Shown here in pieces: positions 1-7,604 of a DNA stretch of 7,604 bases. Source of the stretch: Rhodocyclaceae bacterium (GTDB taxonomy: Bacteria; Pseudomonadota; Gammaproteobacteria; Burkholderiales; Rhodocyclaceae); the NCBI GenBank assembly GCA_016791085.1, contig JAEUNN010000913.1, positions 1 through 7,604 on the forward strand, given 5' to 3'. The notes under the pieces were generated by a model. It did no database searches, had not been told where the DNA came from, and worked only from the letters and a program-made list of their open reading frames with translations. The position numbers and the translations under genes are program-made. Position 1 is the first letter of the stretch, and every line of letters begins with the position of its first letter.

Positions 1-735
1 TTGCACGCGCGCCACCGGCAGGCCGGGCAGGAACACCCCGTCCAGGCCGGACGTGACCAGCGTGTCGCCCACCTCCACGTCGGCATTGGCGGCCAGGAAG
101 CGCACTTCGAGCTGGCCGTTGCCGGCGCCAAACAGCACCACGCGCTGTCCGGTGCGGGCCACTTCGGCCGGAATGGCCTGGTCCTTGTCGGTGATCAGCG
201 TGACTTCGGCCTGCAGCGGGTACAAGCGCGTGACCTGGCCGATCACGCCGCGCTCGTCCAGCACCGGCGAACCGGCCGCGATATGGTTCTGCATGCCGCG
301 GTCTATGATCACGCGGCGCGAAAACACGTCGCGCGACCCATACACGATGTCCGCCACCTGGCCTTCGGAATGCAGCCGCTCGCGCATGTCCAGCAGCGCG
401 CGCAAGCGCGTGTTTTCCTCTTCCAGATATTGCTGGCGCAACAACTGGTTGGCGGATTCGACCTGGGCCCGCTTGAGGCGCGCGTTTTCCGTCTGCAGCG
501 CCTCGACGTCGGAAAAGTAGCGCCCCAGACCGCTCGCCAGATCGACCGGCGAATTGGCCGCCACCTGCAGCGGCGTGAGCGCCACGGCCACCACCTGGCG
601 CAAAACGTCCAGGTAGCGCAGGCGCAGGTCCACCACCAGCAGCGTGAGCGAAATGCTCGCCAGCAGCACGAGACGCACGAGCGGTGCCGGCCCGCGCTTG
701 AAAAACGGCGGCGGCTGATGACCGGCTATCGACAT
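1..735 (-). CDS. mreC: Rod shape-determining protein MreC (3' part beyond window)
   Basis: MreC is a bitopic inner-membrane protein. Its periplasmic part forms a scaffold linking MreB/MreD/RodA to the PBP2 wall synthase during elongation. I read 245 uninterrupted codons from ATG at 735 to the left edge, so the gene is cut by the window, not broken. Seen in the protein: a short N-terminus with QPPPFFKRGP (residues 7-16), one hydrophobic membrane segment at about 19-36, a charged heptad-like coiled coil at about 72-118 (QTENARLK, EEENTRLRALL), then the beta-rich periplasmic domain. That domain includes GVIGQV (163-168) and LVTSGLDGVFLPGLPVARV (226-244), both typical of the family. The stop of mreB lies 60 bp upstream in the same frame, and no other start codon occurs between them, so the ATG at 735 is the only sensible start. 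No Shine-Dalgarno sequence precedes it; translation may depend on coupling to mreB. Identity is very secure. Confidence 0.96.
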   Translation of the reverse strand, partial: MSIAGHQPPPFFKRGPAPLVRLVLLASISLTLLVVDLRLRYLDVLRQVVAVALTPLQVAANSPVDLASGLGRYFSDVEALQTENARLKRAQVESANQLLRQQYLEEENTRLRALLDMRERLHSEGQVADIVYGSRDVFSRRVIIDRGMQNHIAAGSPVLDERGVIGQVTRLYPLQAEVTLITDKDQAIPAEVARTGQRVVLFGAGNGQLEVRFLAANADVEVGDTLVTSGLDGVFLPGLPVARVQ

Positions 736-760
736 CGGGAAAGTGGGAGGCGGGCAGGCG

Positions 761-790
761 GCCGGCGCGGCAGCCGCGGCCGGCGCGGCA
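761..790 (-). repeat. GC-only direct repeat and hairpin in the mreB-mreC gap
   Basis: The 60-bp gap holds two exact copies of gccggcgcggca (761-772 and 779-790) separated by six bases. The segment also folds on itself: 761-769 pairs with 775-784 with one bulged base (778) around a five-base loop. No U-tract follows in the direction of mre transcription, so it is not an intrinsic terminator. It could affect mRNA stability or the mreB:mreC expression ratio, or could simply be GC-rich drift. Confidence 0.45.
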
Positions 791-795
791 AAAGC

Positions 796-1953
<1,158 letters not shown>

Positions 1954-1972
1954 TCAACGCAAGTCACTCCCC

Positions 1973-2260
1973 ATGTCCTTGAATCTGGAACAGGTTTTTC
2001 GCGCTGCCCGGCTGGCCCGGCTGGCCATTTCCGACGCCGAAGCGGAACGCACCGCGGCCCAGCTCAACAACATTTTCGCGCTCATAGAACAGATGCAGGC
2101 GGTCGATACGACGGGCGTGGAACCCATGTCGCATGCGGTCGATCTGGCCCAGCGCCTGCGCCCGGATGCGGTCACGGAAGCCGACCGCCGCGCGGATTTC
2201 CAGGCCATCGCGCCGGAAACCGAAGCCGGCCTGTATCTGGTGCCCAAAGTCATCGAATAG
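1973..2260 (+). CDS. gatC: Asp/Glu-tRNA amidotransferase subunit C
   Basis: GatC is the small subunit of the cytoplasmic GatCAB complex. It wraps around the GatA-GatB interface and stabilises the heterotrimer; it is not catalytic. The product is 95 residues, the usual size. It shows the family pattern: helical N-terminus [32 protein letters not shown] (about 24-35), [13 protein letters not shown] (44-56), [12 protein letters not shown], and the conserved C-terminus [10 protein letters not shown]. The start is fixed by this N-terminal match. No Shine-Dalgarno sequence is visible in the 20 bases before it, so initiation is probably SD-independent. It is the first gene of the gatCAB operon, with gatA starting 40 bp downstream. 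It is divergent from mreB across 133 bp. Confidence 0.97.
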   Translation: MSLNLEQVFRAARLARLAISDAEAERTAAQLNNIFALIEQMQAVDTTGVEPMSHAVDLAQRLRPDAVTEADRRADFQAIAPETEAGLYLVPKVIE

Positions 2261-2300
2261 CGGCTTGCGCCCCCGTGCGCTCCGCCGGCAACAACAAATC

Positions 2301-3752
2301 ATGATAAATCTTTCGCTATCCGAACTGGGTGCGGCGCTGGCCGCCGGGCAAATTTCCAGCGTCGAACTGACGCAGCTATTTCTCGACCGCTGTGCGCGCG
2401 AAAACCCGCGCCTCAATGCCTTCATCTGTCTGGACCAAGCGCGCGCGCTGGATGCCGCGCGCGCCGCCGACGCCGCGCGCGCGGCCGGGCGCGCCGGGCC
2501 GCTGACCGGCATACCGCTCGCGCACAAGGACATATTCTGCGCGCGCGGCTGGCGCACCACCTGCGCCTCGCGCATGCTGGAAAATTTCGTCAGCCCCTAC
2601 GACGCGCACGTGGTCGGGCTGCTCCAGGATGCCGGCATGGTGCTGGTCGGCAAAACAAATATGGACGAATTCGCCATGGGTTCGTCCAACGAAACTTCGT
2701 ATTTCGGGCCGGTCAAAAACCCCTGGGACCACACCATGGTGCCGGGCGGCTCGTCGGGCGGCTCGGCGGCCGCCATCGCGGCGCGCCTGGTGCCGGCCGC
2801 GACCGGCACCGACACCGGCGGATCGATACGCCAGCCGGCCGCGCTGTGCGGGCTTAGCGGCTTGAAGCCCACTTATGGCGTATGTTCGCGCTACGGCATG
2901 ATCGCCTTTGCTTCCTCGCTGGATCAGGCCGGCCCGATGGCCAAAAGCGCCGAAGATTGCGCGCTCATGCTGAACGCCATGGCCGGTTTCGACGCGCGCG
3001 ATTCGACCTCGCTCGATCGTCCCGCCGAAAATTACACACGCCTGCTGGGCGAACCGCTGGCCGGGCTGCGCATCGGCCTGCCGCGCGAATATTTCGCCGC
3101 CGGGCTGGATGCCGGCGTACATGCCGTCGTGGATGCGGCGCTGGATCAGTTCCGCAAGCTGGGCGCGGTCACGGTGGATATCAGCCTGCCCAATTCCGGC
3201 CTGTCGGTGCCGGCTTATTACGTGATCGCGCCGGCCGAAGCCAGTTCCAACCTGAGCCGTTTCGACGGCGTGCGCTACGGCCATCGCGCCGCCGACTATT
3301 CCGATCTGGCGGACATGTATTGCCGCTCGCGCGCCGAAGGATTCGGTGCCGAAGTCAAGCGCCGCATCCTGATCGGCACCTATGTGCTGTCGCACGGCTA
3401 TTACGACGCGTATTACCTGCAGGCGCAAAAAATCCGCCGCCTCATCGCGCGCGATTTCCAGGCCGCCTTCGAACACTGCGATCTCATCATGGGGCCGACC
3501 GCGCCCGACGTGGCTTTCCCGCTCGGCGCCAAAAGCGCCGACCCGGTGCAGATGTATCTCAACGACATTTACACCATCGCGGCCAATCTGGCCGGCCTGC
3601 CGGGCATGTCGATTCCGTGCGGTTTTGCGCGCGGGCTGCCGGTCGGGCTGCAACTGGTGGGCGCCTGGTTCGACGAAGCGCGCATGCTGGGCGCGGCGCA
3701 TCAATATCAACTTAATACCGACTGGCACCGTGCCATGCCGGCCGGGCTTTGA
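2301..3752 (+). CDS. gatA: Asp/Glu-tRNA(Asn/Gln) amidotransferase subunit A
   Basis: GatA is the amidase-signature subunit of GatCAB. It hydrolyses glutamine (or asparagine), and the released ammonia is channelled to GatB, which amidates Glu-tRNA(Gln) or Asp-tRNA(Asn). The product is 483 residues, normal for the family. The full Ser-cisSer-Lys triad is present: K76 in [11 protein letters not shown]151 in [11 protein letters not shown], and nucleophile S175 in [15 protein letters not shown]. Spacing between the triad residues equals that recalled for the S. aureus enzyme. Other conserved blocks: [13 protein letters not shown] (119-131), [48 protein letters not shown], and [13 protein letters not shown] near the C-terminus. 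The frame is open back to 2133 inside gatC. The ATG at 2301 is chosen because homology begins with [13 protein letters not shown]. The start is preceded by A/C-rich CAACAACAAATC rather than a Shine-Dalgarno. gatB follows after 37 bp. Confidence 0.98.
   Translation: MINLSLSELGAALAAGQISSVELTQLFLDRCARENPRLNAFICLDQARALDAARAADAARAAGRAGPLTGIPLAHKDIFCARGWRTTCASRMLENFVSPYDAHVVGLLQDAGMVLVGKTNMDEFAMGSSNETSYFGPVKNPWDHTMVPGGSSGGSAAAIAARLVPAATGTDTGGSIRQPAALCGLSGLKPTYGVCSRYGMIAFASSLDQAGPMAKSAEDCALMLNAMAGFDARDSTSLDRPAENYTRLLGEPLAGLRIGLPREYFAAGLDAGVHAVVDAALDQFRKLGAVTVDISLPNSGLSVPAYYVIAPAEASSNLSRFDGVRYGHRAADYSDLADMYCRSRAEGFGAEVKRRILIGTYVLSHGYYDAYYLQAQKIRRLIARDFQAAFEHCDLIMGPTAPDVAFPLGAKSADPVQMYLNDIYTIAANLAGLPGMSIPCGFARGLPVGLQLVGAWFDEARMLGAAHQYQLNTDWHRAMPAGL
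2451..2486 (+). repeat. Imperfect 18-bp tandem duplication inside gatA
   Basis: Two adjacent 18-bp units (2451-2468, 2469-2486) both encode DAARAA and differ at two synonymous third positions. They form the alanine-rich helix just before the [12 protein letters not shown] active-site loop. Other GatA proteins have a similar Ala-rich helix of similar length here, so this is probably a benign low-complexity feature. Confidence 0.5.
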
Positions 3753-3776
3753 GCCGCGGCCGGCGCATCGCGCAAC

Positions 3777-3780
3777 GAGG
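3777..3780 (+). promoter_or_regulatory. gatB ribosome-binding site
   Basis: GAGG (in ACGAGGAAA) lies nine bases before the gatB ATG at 3790. It is the only recognisable Shine-Dalgarno in the gat operon, and it supports this start over the in-frame extension reaching back into gatA. Confidence 0.7.
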
Positions 3781-3789
3781 AAACGCACC

Positions 3790-5241
3790 ATGCAATGGGA
3801 AGTCGTCATAGGCCTGGAAACGCACGCCCAGCTTGCGACCGAGTCGAAAATATTTTCCGGCGCCGCGACCGCGTTCGGCGCTGAACCCAACATACAGGCC
3901 TGCGGCGTGGATATCGCCCTGCCCGGCGTGCTGCCGGTGTTAAACCGCAAGGCGGTGGAATGCGCGATCCGTTTCGGGCTCGCGGTGGGGGGCGAAGTTG
4001 CGCCGCGCTCGGTGTTCGCGCGCAAAAATTACTTTTATCCGGATTTGCCCAAGGGCTACCAGATCAGCCAGTTCGAGGAACCGGTGGTGAGTGGCGGCCA
4101 ACTCGTGATACGCGTCGGCCAGGGCGCCGAGGCGGTCGAAAAAACCGTGCGCCTGACCCGCGCGCACCTGGAAGAAGATGCCGGCAAAAGCCTGCACGAA
4201 GATTTCCATGGCAAGAGCGGCATCGATCTAAACCGCGCCGGCACGCCGCTGCTGGAAATCGTGTCCGAGCCGGACATGCGTTCCAGCCAGGAGGCGGTGG
4301 CCTATGCGCGCGCGCTGCATGCGCTGGTGCGCTGGATAGGCATATGCGACGGCAACATGCAGGAAGGTTCGTTCCGCTGCGATGCCAACGTGTCGGTGCG
4401 GCGCAAAGGGGCCGAAAAATTGGGCACGCGGCGCGAAATCAAGAACCTCAATTCATTCCGCTTCCTGCAACAGGCCATCGATTACGAGGTGCAGTGGCAG
4501 ATAGGCGTGCTCGAAGATGGCGGCAAGATAGAACAGGCCACCGTGCTGTTCAACCCGGACACGGGCGAAACGCGTGCCATGCGCAGCAAGGAGGACGCGC
4601 ACGACTACCGCTATTTCCCCGACCCCGACCTGTTGCCGCTGGTCATAGACGCGGCCTGGAAAGACCAGGTGCGCGCCGAACTGCCGGAACTGCCGGACGC
4701 CATGCGCGCGCGCTTTGCGCGCGATTACGGGCTGTCCGCCTATGACGCCGCGACGCTCACGGCGGCGCTGGAACTGGCGCGCTTTTACGAATCCTGCGTG
4801 GCGGCGGCCGGGCGCGAACTGGCCAAGCCCTGCGCAAACTGGGTCATGGTCGATCTGGCGGCGCGGCTCAACCGGGCCGAACTGGACATTTCGCACAGCC
4901 CCATCACTGCCCAACAGCTGGCCGGACTGGTGCGGCGCATCGCCGACGGCACGATTTCCAATGCCATGGGCAAAAAGGTGTTCGATGCGCTGTGCAACGG
5001 CGAAGGCGCGGATGCCGACGCGGTGATCGAAGCCCAGGGTTTGCGTCAGATGAACGACAGCGGCGCGCTGGAAGCGCTGGTCGACGCGGCCATTGCCGGC
5101 AATCCCAGGTCGGTGGAGGAATACCGCGCCGGCAAGGAAAAGGCCATTCAGGCGCTGGTCGGCCAGGTCATGAAGGCCAGCAAGGGCAAAGCCAATCCGC
5201 AGCAGGTGAATGAATTGCTGCGCGCCAGGCTCAAGCCCTGA
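3790..5241 (+). CDS. gatB: Asp/Glu-tRNA(Asn/Gln) amidotransferase subunit B
   Basis: GatB binds the mischarged tRNA. It activates the Glu or Asp side chain with ATP, then amidates it with ammonia from GatA. The product is 483 residues, normal for the family. Conserved blocks in order: [22 protein letters not shown] start, [23 protein letters not shown] (about 77-99), [98 protein letters not shown], then the helical linker and the YqeY-like tRNA-binding tail. The tail ends [39 protein letters not shown]. The start at 3790 fits homology and the GAGG site upstream. It is the last gene of the operon; the stop is 12 bp from the stop of the convergent peptidase gene. Nine of about 23 isoleucines use ATA, which is unusual in such GC-rich coding sequence. 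Confidence 0.98.
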   Translation: MQWEVVIGLETHAQLATESKIFSGAATAFGAEPNIQACGVDIALPGVLPVLNRKAVECAIRFGLAVGGEVAPRSVFARKNYFYPDLPKGYQISQFEEPVVSGGQLVIRVGQGAEAVEKTVRLTRAHLEEDAGKSLHEDFHGKSGIDLNRAGTPLLEIVSEPDMRSSQEAVAYARALHALVRWIGICDGNMQEGSFRCDANVSVRRKGAEKLGTRREIKNLNSFRFLQQAIDYEVQWQIGVLEDGGKIEQATVLFNPDTGETRAMRSKEDAHDYRYFPDPDLLPLVIDAAWKDQVRAELPELPDAMRARFARDYGLSAYDAATLTAALELARFYESCVAAAGRELAKPCANWVMVDLAARLNRAELDISHSPITAQQLAGLVRRIADGTISNAMGKKVFDALCNGEGADADAVIEAQGLRQMNDSGALEALVDAAIAGNPRSVEEYRAGKEKAIQALVGQVMKASKGKANPQQVNELLRARLKP

Positions 5242-5253
5242 AGCGCGTGCGGC

Positions 5254-7374
5254 TCAGTCGGCCGCTTGCAGGGTTTGCGGCCGGCCTTCCCAGCTGCCGC
5301 GCCGCGTGACCTTGCCGTTTTCCATGAGCACCCAGCTTTGCGCGCCGTAATGCGGCAGGGCGCGTAGCGCCGCATCCAGCGCCGCCGCGTCGCGCGCGGC
5401 GACCACCGCGTAGCGGGCGCCGGTGGAAGTTTGCGCAGCCCAGGCGGCCACATCGCCGCCCGTAAGGTCGGCCGGGCGCGGCGCCAGTTTGTGCGCGGCC
5501 AGCCATTGCTCCACCTCGGCCGTTGTGCCGAGCACCAAACGCGGGCCGTCCGCGGCGGCGGCCACACTGCCGGGGGGCTGATCCAGCATGGCGCGGGCCA
5601 GCCGTTCCGCCGCGGCGCGTGTGGCCGCATCGCCCAGCGTGACGACGCGCGTGGCGGCGTCCAGCAGAACCTGGCGCAGGATGGGCGGCGCTTCGCCCGG
5701 CGCAAGTTCGCGCGCGAGGCGGAAATCCGCATCCAGCGTAACGCTCTGCGCGGGCGCCGGCAGGTCCAGCCGCACCCGGCTTTGTGCCGCGTCCATGTGC
5801 AGGTTCGCCGTCACGCTGCCGGCCGCCGTGACGACCGTGAGCGGAACTTCCAGCGCATAGGGCGGCGTTTGCTGCTGCAGTTCGATTTCCACGCCATGGC
5901 GCGTGCCGTCCTTTAGGCGGCGCGCAGCGCGCAGGCGCAGGCGCGGCAAATCCGCGCGTTGCAGCCACTGCCGGAAAAACGCTTGCAGGTCGCGCCCGCT
6001 TTCCTGCTCCCAGGCCGCGCGCATGTCGTCCCAGCCGGCGACCTGGAAGCGCTTTTGCTGCCAGAAGCGGCGCAGCCCGCGCTCGAACGCCGTGCGGCCG
6101 ATCTGGTCGCGCAGCATCAGGAATACCAGCGCGGCTTTGTGATAGCCGATGATTTGCGAACTGCCGTGGCGGCGCGCGGTAAATTGCGCGAGCGGGAAAG
6201 CATCGCCGGCCGGTACCGCGGCCAGATCGCGCAGCCAGCCCAGGCGCATTTCGCGTGCGGCCTCCGCCCCGGCGTCTTCTTTGTAGGCGTAGTCGGCCAT
6301 GAACGTGGTGAGCCCTTCCGACCAGTTGCCGCGCGCATAGTCGGGATACACGCCGTTGCCCCACCAGTTGTGCAGGACTTCGTGTCCCAGCGAAGTCGAT
6401 TTGATGAACGGCAGGCGCAGCACGCGCACGCCCAGGTAGGTGTAGCCGGGCATGCCGAAGCCGGTGGGCAGTGGGCTCGATACGATGCGGAAGGCGTCGG
6501 ACGGATAGGCGCCGATCAAAGCTTCATAGCGTTTGAGGTAGTTTTCCGCGGCGTCCAGATAGCCGGCGGAAAGTGTGTCCAGTTCGGCGTGAAACCAGGT
6601 GGCGATGCGCAGTTCGCGGCCGTCTGCCGCGCGCATGCGGCGCTCGCTGACTTTGTACGGCCCGGCGACCAGATCGAGCGCTTCGCCGCCCGCGCTCTGG
6701 GCGAAGGTGGCGCGATAGCCGTCGGCGTCCTCGCGCTCGTCCTGGGTGTTGCCGGCGATGAGTGCGCGCTGGCCGGGCGGCACCTGAATACGTATGCGGT
6801 GGCTGGCCGGCAGCGCGTCGCCGGCCGTCATCACGACGGGATACCAGAAACTGCCGGCCGGCAGGAAGCTGCCCTGCGGGTCGGCCATGGCAGGCAGATC
6901 GCCCAATGTTTCGCGCTGCGCGGACTGGTCCGGCAGCCCGGCCAGCACGCCTTGCCATTCGACTTGCAGGCGGCACGGCGCGCAGCCGGCCGGCAGGCGC
7001 CAGACCTGCTGCTCGCCGTGCACGGCCGGCGCCGCCAGCGGGCGGCCGTCGAGCGTGGCGGCGAGCGTGTAGCGGCGGCCCAGCACCAGCGCGGCGGCGC
7101 CTGCCGTACGCACGCTGAGCGTGCCGTGCCCTTGCAGCCGGCGCGTGGCCGGATCGAGGTGCAAGTCGAAATTCAGATCGACCGGAGCGCCGGCCGGCGC
7201 GGCGGCGGCCGCGGGGGGCGCGGCTGCGCTTGACGGCGGCGCGGCTGCCAGCACCAGCGCCGCTGCACAGGCGGCGCGCAGGCCCGCCGCGAGCCGCGCG
7301 CCTGCCGCAGCGCGGCGCGGCCGCGCAACGCCGGTCGCGGCGCCGGCACGGCTTGCGGCCGGATCAGGGCTCAT
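5254..7374 (-). CDS. Exported M1-type (gluzincin) zinc metallopeptidase
   Basis: This is a 706-residue putative peptidase, exported to the periplasm or envelope. Its substrate is unknown. The N-terminus has arginines, then a hydrophobic Ala/Leu stretch (about 28-46), a likely cleavage near SSA-AA (about 48-52) and a Pro/Ala linker, which reads as a signal peptide. No lipobox fits. An M1-like N-terminal beta domain follows (LNFDLHLDPATRRLQGHGTLSV, 67-88). The zinc site is H331-E332-V-L-H335 with E353 in NWSEGLTTFMADY, and the likely catalytic tyrosine is Y411 in GYHKAALVFLML. A C-terminal region (about 577-706) ends in LPHYGAQSWVLMENG. Oddities: there are 17 rather than 18 residues between the second His and the distal Glu. 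The GxMEN aminopeptidase motif is absent, with GFGMPGYTYLG (305-315) in its place. The only mature cysteines form C131-A-P-C134. The ATG overlaps the upstream PDZ gene by 11 bp with no Shine-Dalgarno, which suggests coupled translation. Membership of the M1 clan is secure; an aminopeptidase role is not. Confidence 0.9.
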   Translation of the reverse strand: MSPDPAASRAGAATGVARPRRAAAGARLAAGLRAACAAALVLAAAPPSSAAAPPAAAAAPAGAPVDLNFDLHLDPATRRLQGHGTLSVRTAGAAALVLGRRYTLAATLDGRPLAAPAVHGEQQVWRLPAGCAPCRLQVEWQGVLAGLPDQSAQRETLGDLPAMADPQGSFLPAGSFWYPVVMTAGDALPASHRIRIQVPPGQRALIAGNTQDEREDADGYRATFAQSAGGEALDLVAGPYKVSERRMRAADGRELRIATWFHAELDTLSAGYLDAAENYLKRYEALIGAYPSDAFRIVSSPLPTGFGMPGYTYLGVRVLRLPFIKSTSLGHEVLHNWWGNGVYPDYARGNWSEGLTTFMADYAYKEDAGAEAAREMRLGWLRDLAAVPAGDAFPLAQFTARRHGSSQIIGYHKAALVFLMLRDQIGRTAFERGLRRFWQQKRFQVAGWDDMRAAWEQESGRDLQAFFRQWLQRADLPRLRLRAARRLKDGTRHGVEIELQQQTPPYALEVPLTVVTAAGSVTANLHMDAAQSRVRLDLPAPAQSVTLDADFRLARELAPGEAPPILRQVLLDAATRVVTLGDAATRAAAERLARAMLDQPPGSVAAAADGPRLVLGTTAEVEQWLAAHKLAPRPADLTGGDVAAWAAQTSTGARYAVVAARDAAALDAALRALPHYGAQSWVLMENGKVTRRGSWEGRPQTLQAAD

Positions 7375-7604
7375 CGGCCGGCGCGGGCGGAAATTTTGCG
7401 ACCACCTGCATGACGCTGCCGTCGCGCAACACGCCTAGCGGCAGCCAGGTACCGGGCGCCTGGCGCTGTACCGCCTCGACCACGTCGGCCACTTTGGCGG
7501 CCGGCCGGCCGGCGATTTCGGTGATCACGTCGCCGGCACGCAAGGCGGCGGTTTCGGCCACGCTGCCTTTTTCGACGCTGCGCAGGCGCACGCCCTGCGG
7601 GTCG
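7364..7604 (-). CDS. C-terminal PDZ domain of a protein whose 5' part lies outside the window
   Basis: Only the last 79 codons are visible; the gene is cut by the right edge. The segment reads as a PDZ domain. VRLRSVEKGSVAETAALRAGDVITEIAGRPA carries the typical (A)xxAGLxxGDxIxxI-like ligand-groove and beta structure. VADVVEAVQRQAPGTWLPLGVLRDGSVMQVVAKFPP follows as the helix and closing strands. The reading frame stays open upstream of the GTG at 7591, so that GTG is internal. The domain is the C-terminus of a larger protein. Options are an HtrA/DegP-type serine protease, another PDZ-carrying envelope protein, or a ChaN-like (DUF399) haem-binding lipoprotein with a C-terminal PDZ. I recall the last architecture but cannot confirm it here. 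The stop codon lies inside the start of the peptidase gene (ATGAGCCCTGA), so the two are probably one operon with coupled translation. Confidence 0.75.
   Translation of the reverse strand, partial: DPQGVRLRSVEKGSVAETAALRAGDVITEIAGRPAAKVADVVEAVQRQAPGTWLPLGVLRDGSVMQVVAKFPPAPADEP

Noticed and set aside
2133..2300. Upstream extension of gatA into gatC
   Set aside because: The extra 56 residues are a frame-shifted reading of gatC; GatA homology starts at the ATG at 2301.
3382..3789. Upstream extension of gatB into gatA
   Set aside because: The extra 136 residues are an out-of-frame reading of gatA. The ATG at 3790 has a ribosome-binding site and the conserved GatB start.
2376..4025. A 549-codon open frame on the minus strand opposite gatA and the start of gatB
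   Set aside because: Its translation is Arg/His/Ala/Gly-rich with no family resemblance. Long antisense open frames are expected where GC-rich codons suppress stops. gatA and gatB on the plus strand are unmistakable.
5959..7233. A 424-codon open frame on the plus strand opposite the peptidase
   Set aside because: It is compositionally a mirror of the GC-rich peptidase gene, without recognisable motifs or a ribosome-binding site.
7180..7340. GC-rich simple-sequence stretch as a possible repeat element
   Set aside because: It encodes the Ala/Pro-rich signal peptide and linker of the peptidase; the repetition follows from Ala codons.
7364..7591. A free-standing 75-residue PDZ protein starting at GTG 7591
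   Set aside because: The frame stays open to the window edge with PDZ-like residues (DPQG) just upstream, and an isolated PDZ of this size is unlikely. It is the tail of a larger protein.

Overview
This is a GC-rich stretch of ordinary bacterial chromosome. The gene content, the protein sequences and the divergent mre / gatCAB arrangement point to a betaproteobacterium. That placement comes from recalled family resemblance, not from a search. All coding space is accounted for: seven protein genes (two cut by the window edges), no RNA genes, no mobile elements and no CRISPR. No stretch over 300 bases lacks a gene.

Layout. Positions 1-1839, minus strand: mreB followed by mreC (mreC runs off the left edge), which form the rod-shape / cell-wall elongation cluster. 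Positions 1840-1972: a 133-bp divergent intergenic region. It holds the mreB ribosome-binding site inside a predicted hairpin, a shared AT-rich -10-like element, and a terminator-like inverted repeat. Positions 1973-5241, plus strand: gatC-gatA-gatB, a compact operon for the tRNA-dependent amidotransferase that makes Gln-tRNA(Gln) and/or Asn-tRNA(Asn) by transamidation. Positions 5254-7604, minus strand and converging on gatB with a 12-bp gap: the 3' end of a PDZ-domain protein gene, overlapped by 11 bp by an exported M1-type zinc metallopeptidase gene.

How the genes work together. MreB filaments at the inner membrane and MreC in the periplasm organise the elongasome. GatCAB supports translation fidelity. 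The PDZ protein and the metallopeptidase look like a translationally coupled pair, with the peptidase acting in the envelope or periplasm. The Mre and Gat units are functionally unrelated and simply share an intergenic region.

I found no convincing undescribed system. The points most worth a second look are the mreB Shine-Dalgarno hairpin, the non-canonical active-site motifs of the M1-type peptidase and its pairing with the PDZ protein, heavy use of the AUA isoleucine codon in gatB, and a 14-bp GC-rich sequence shared by two intercistronic gaps.
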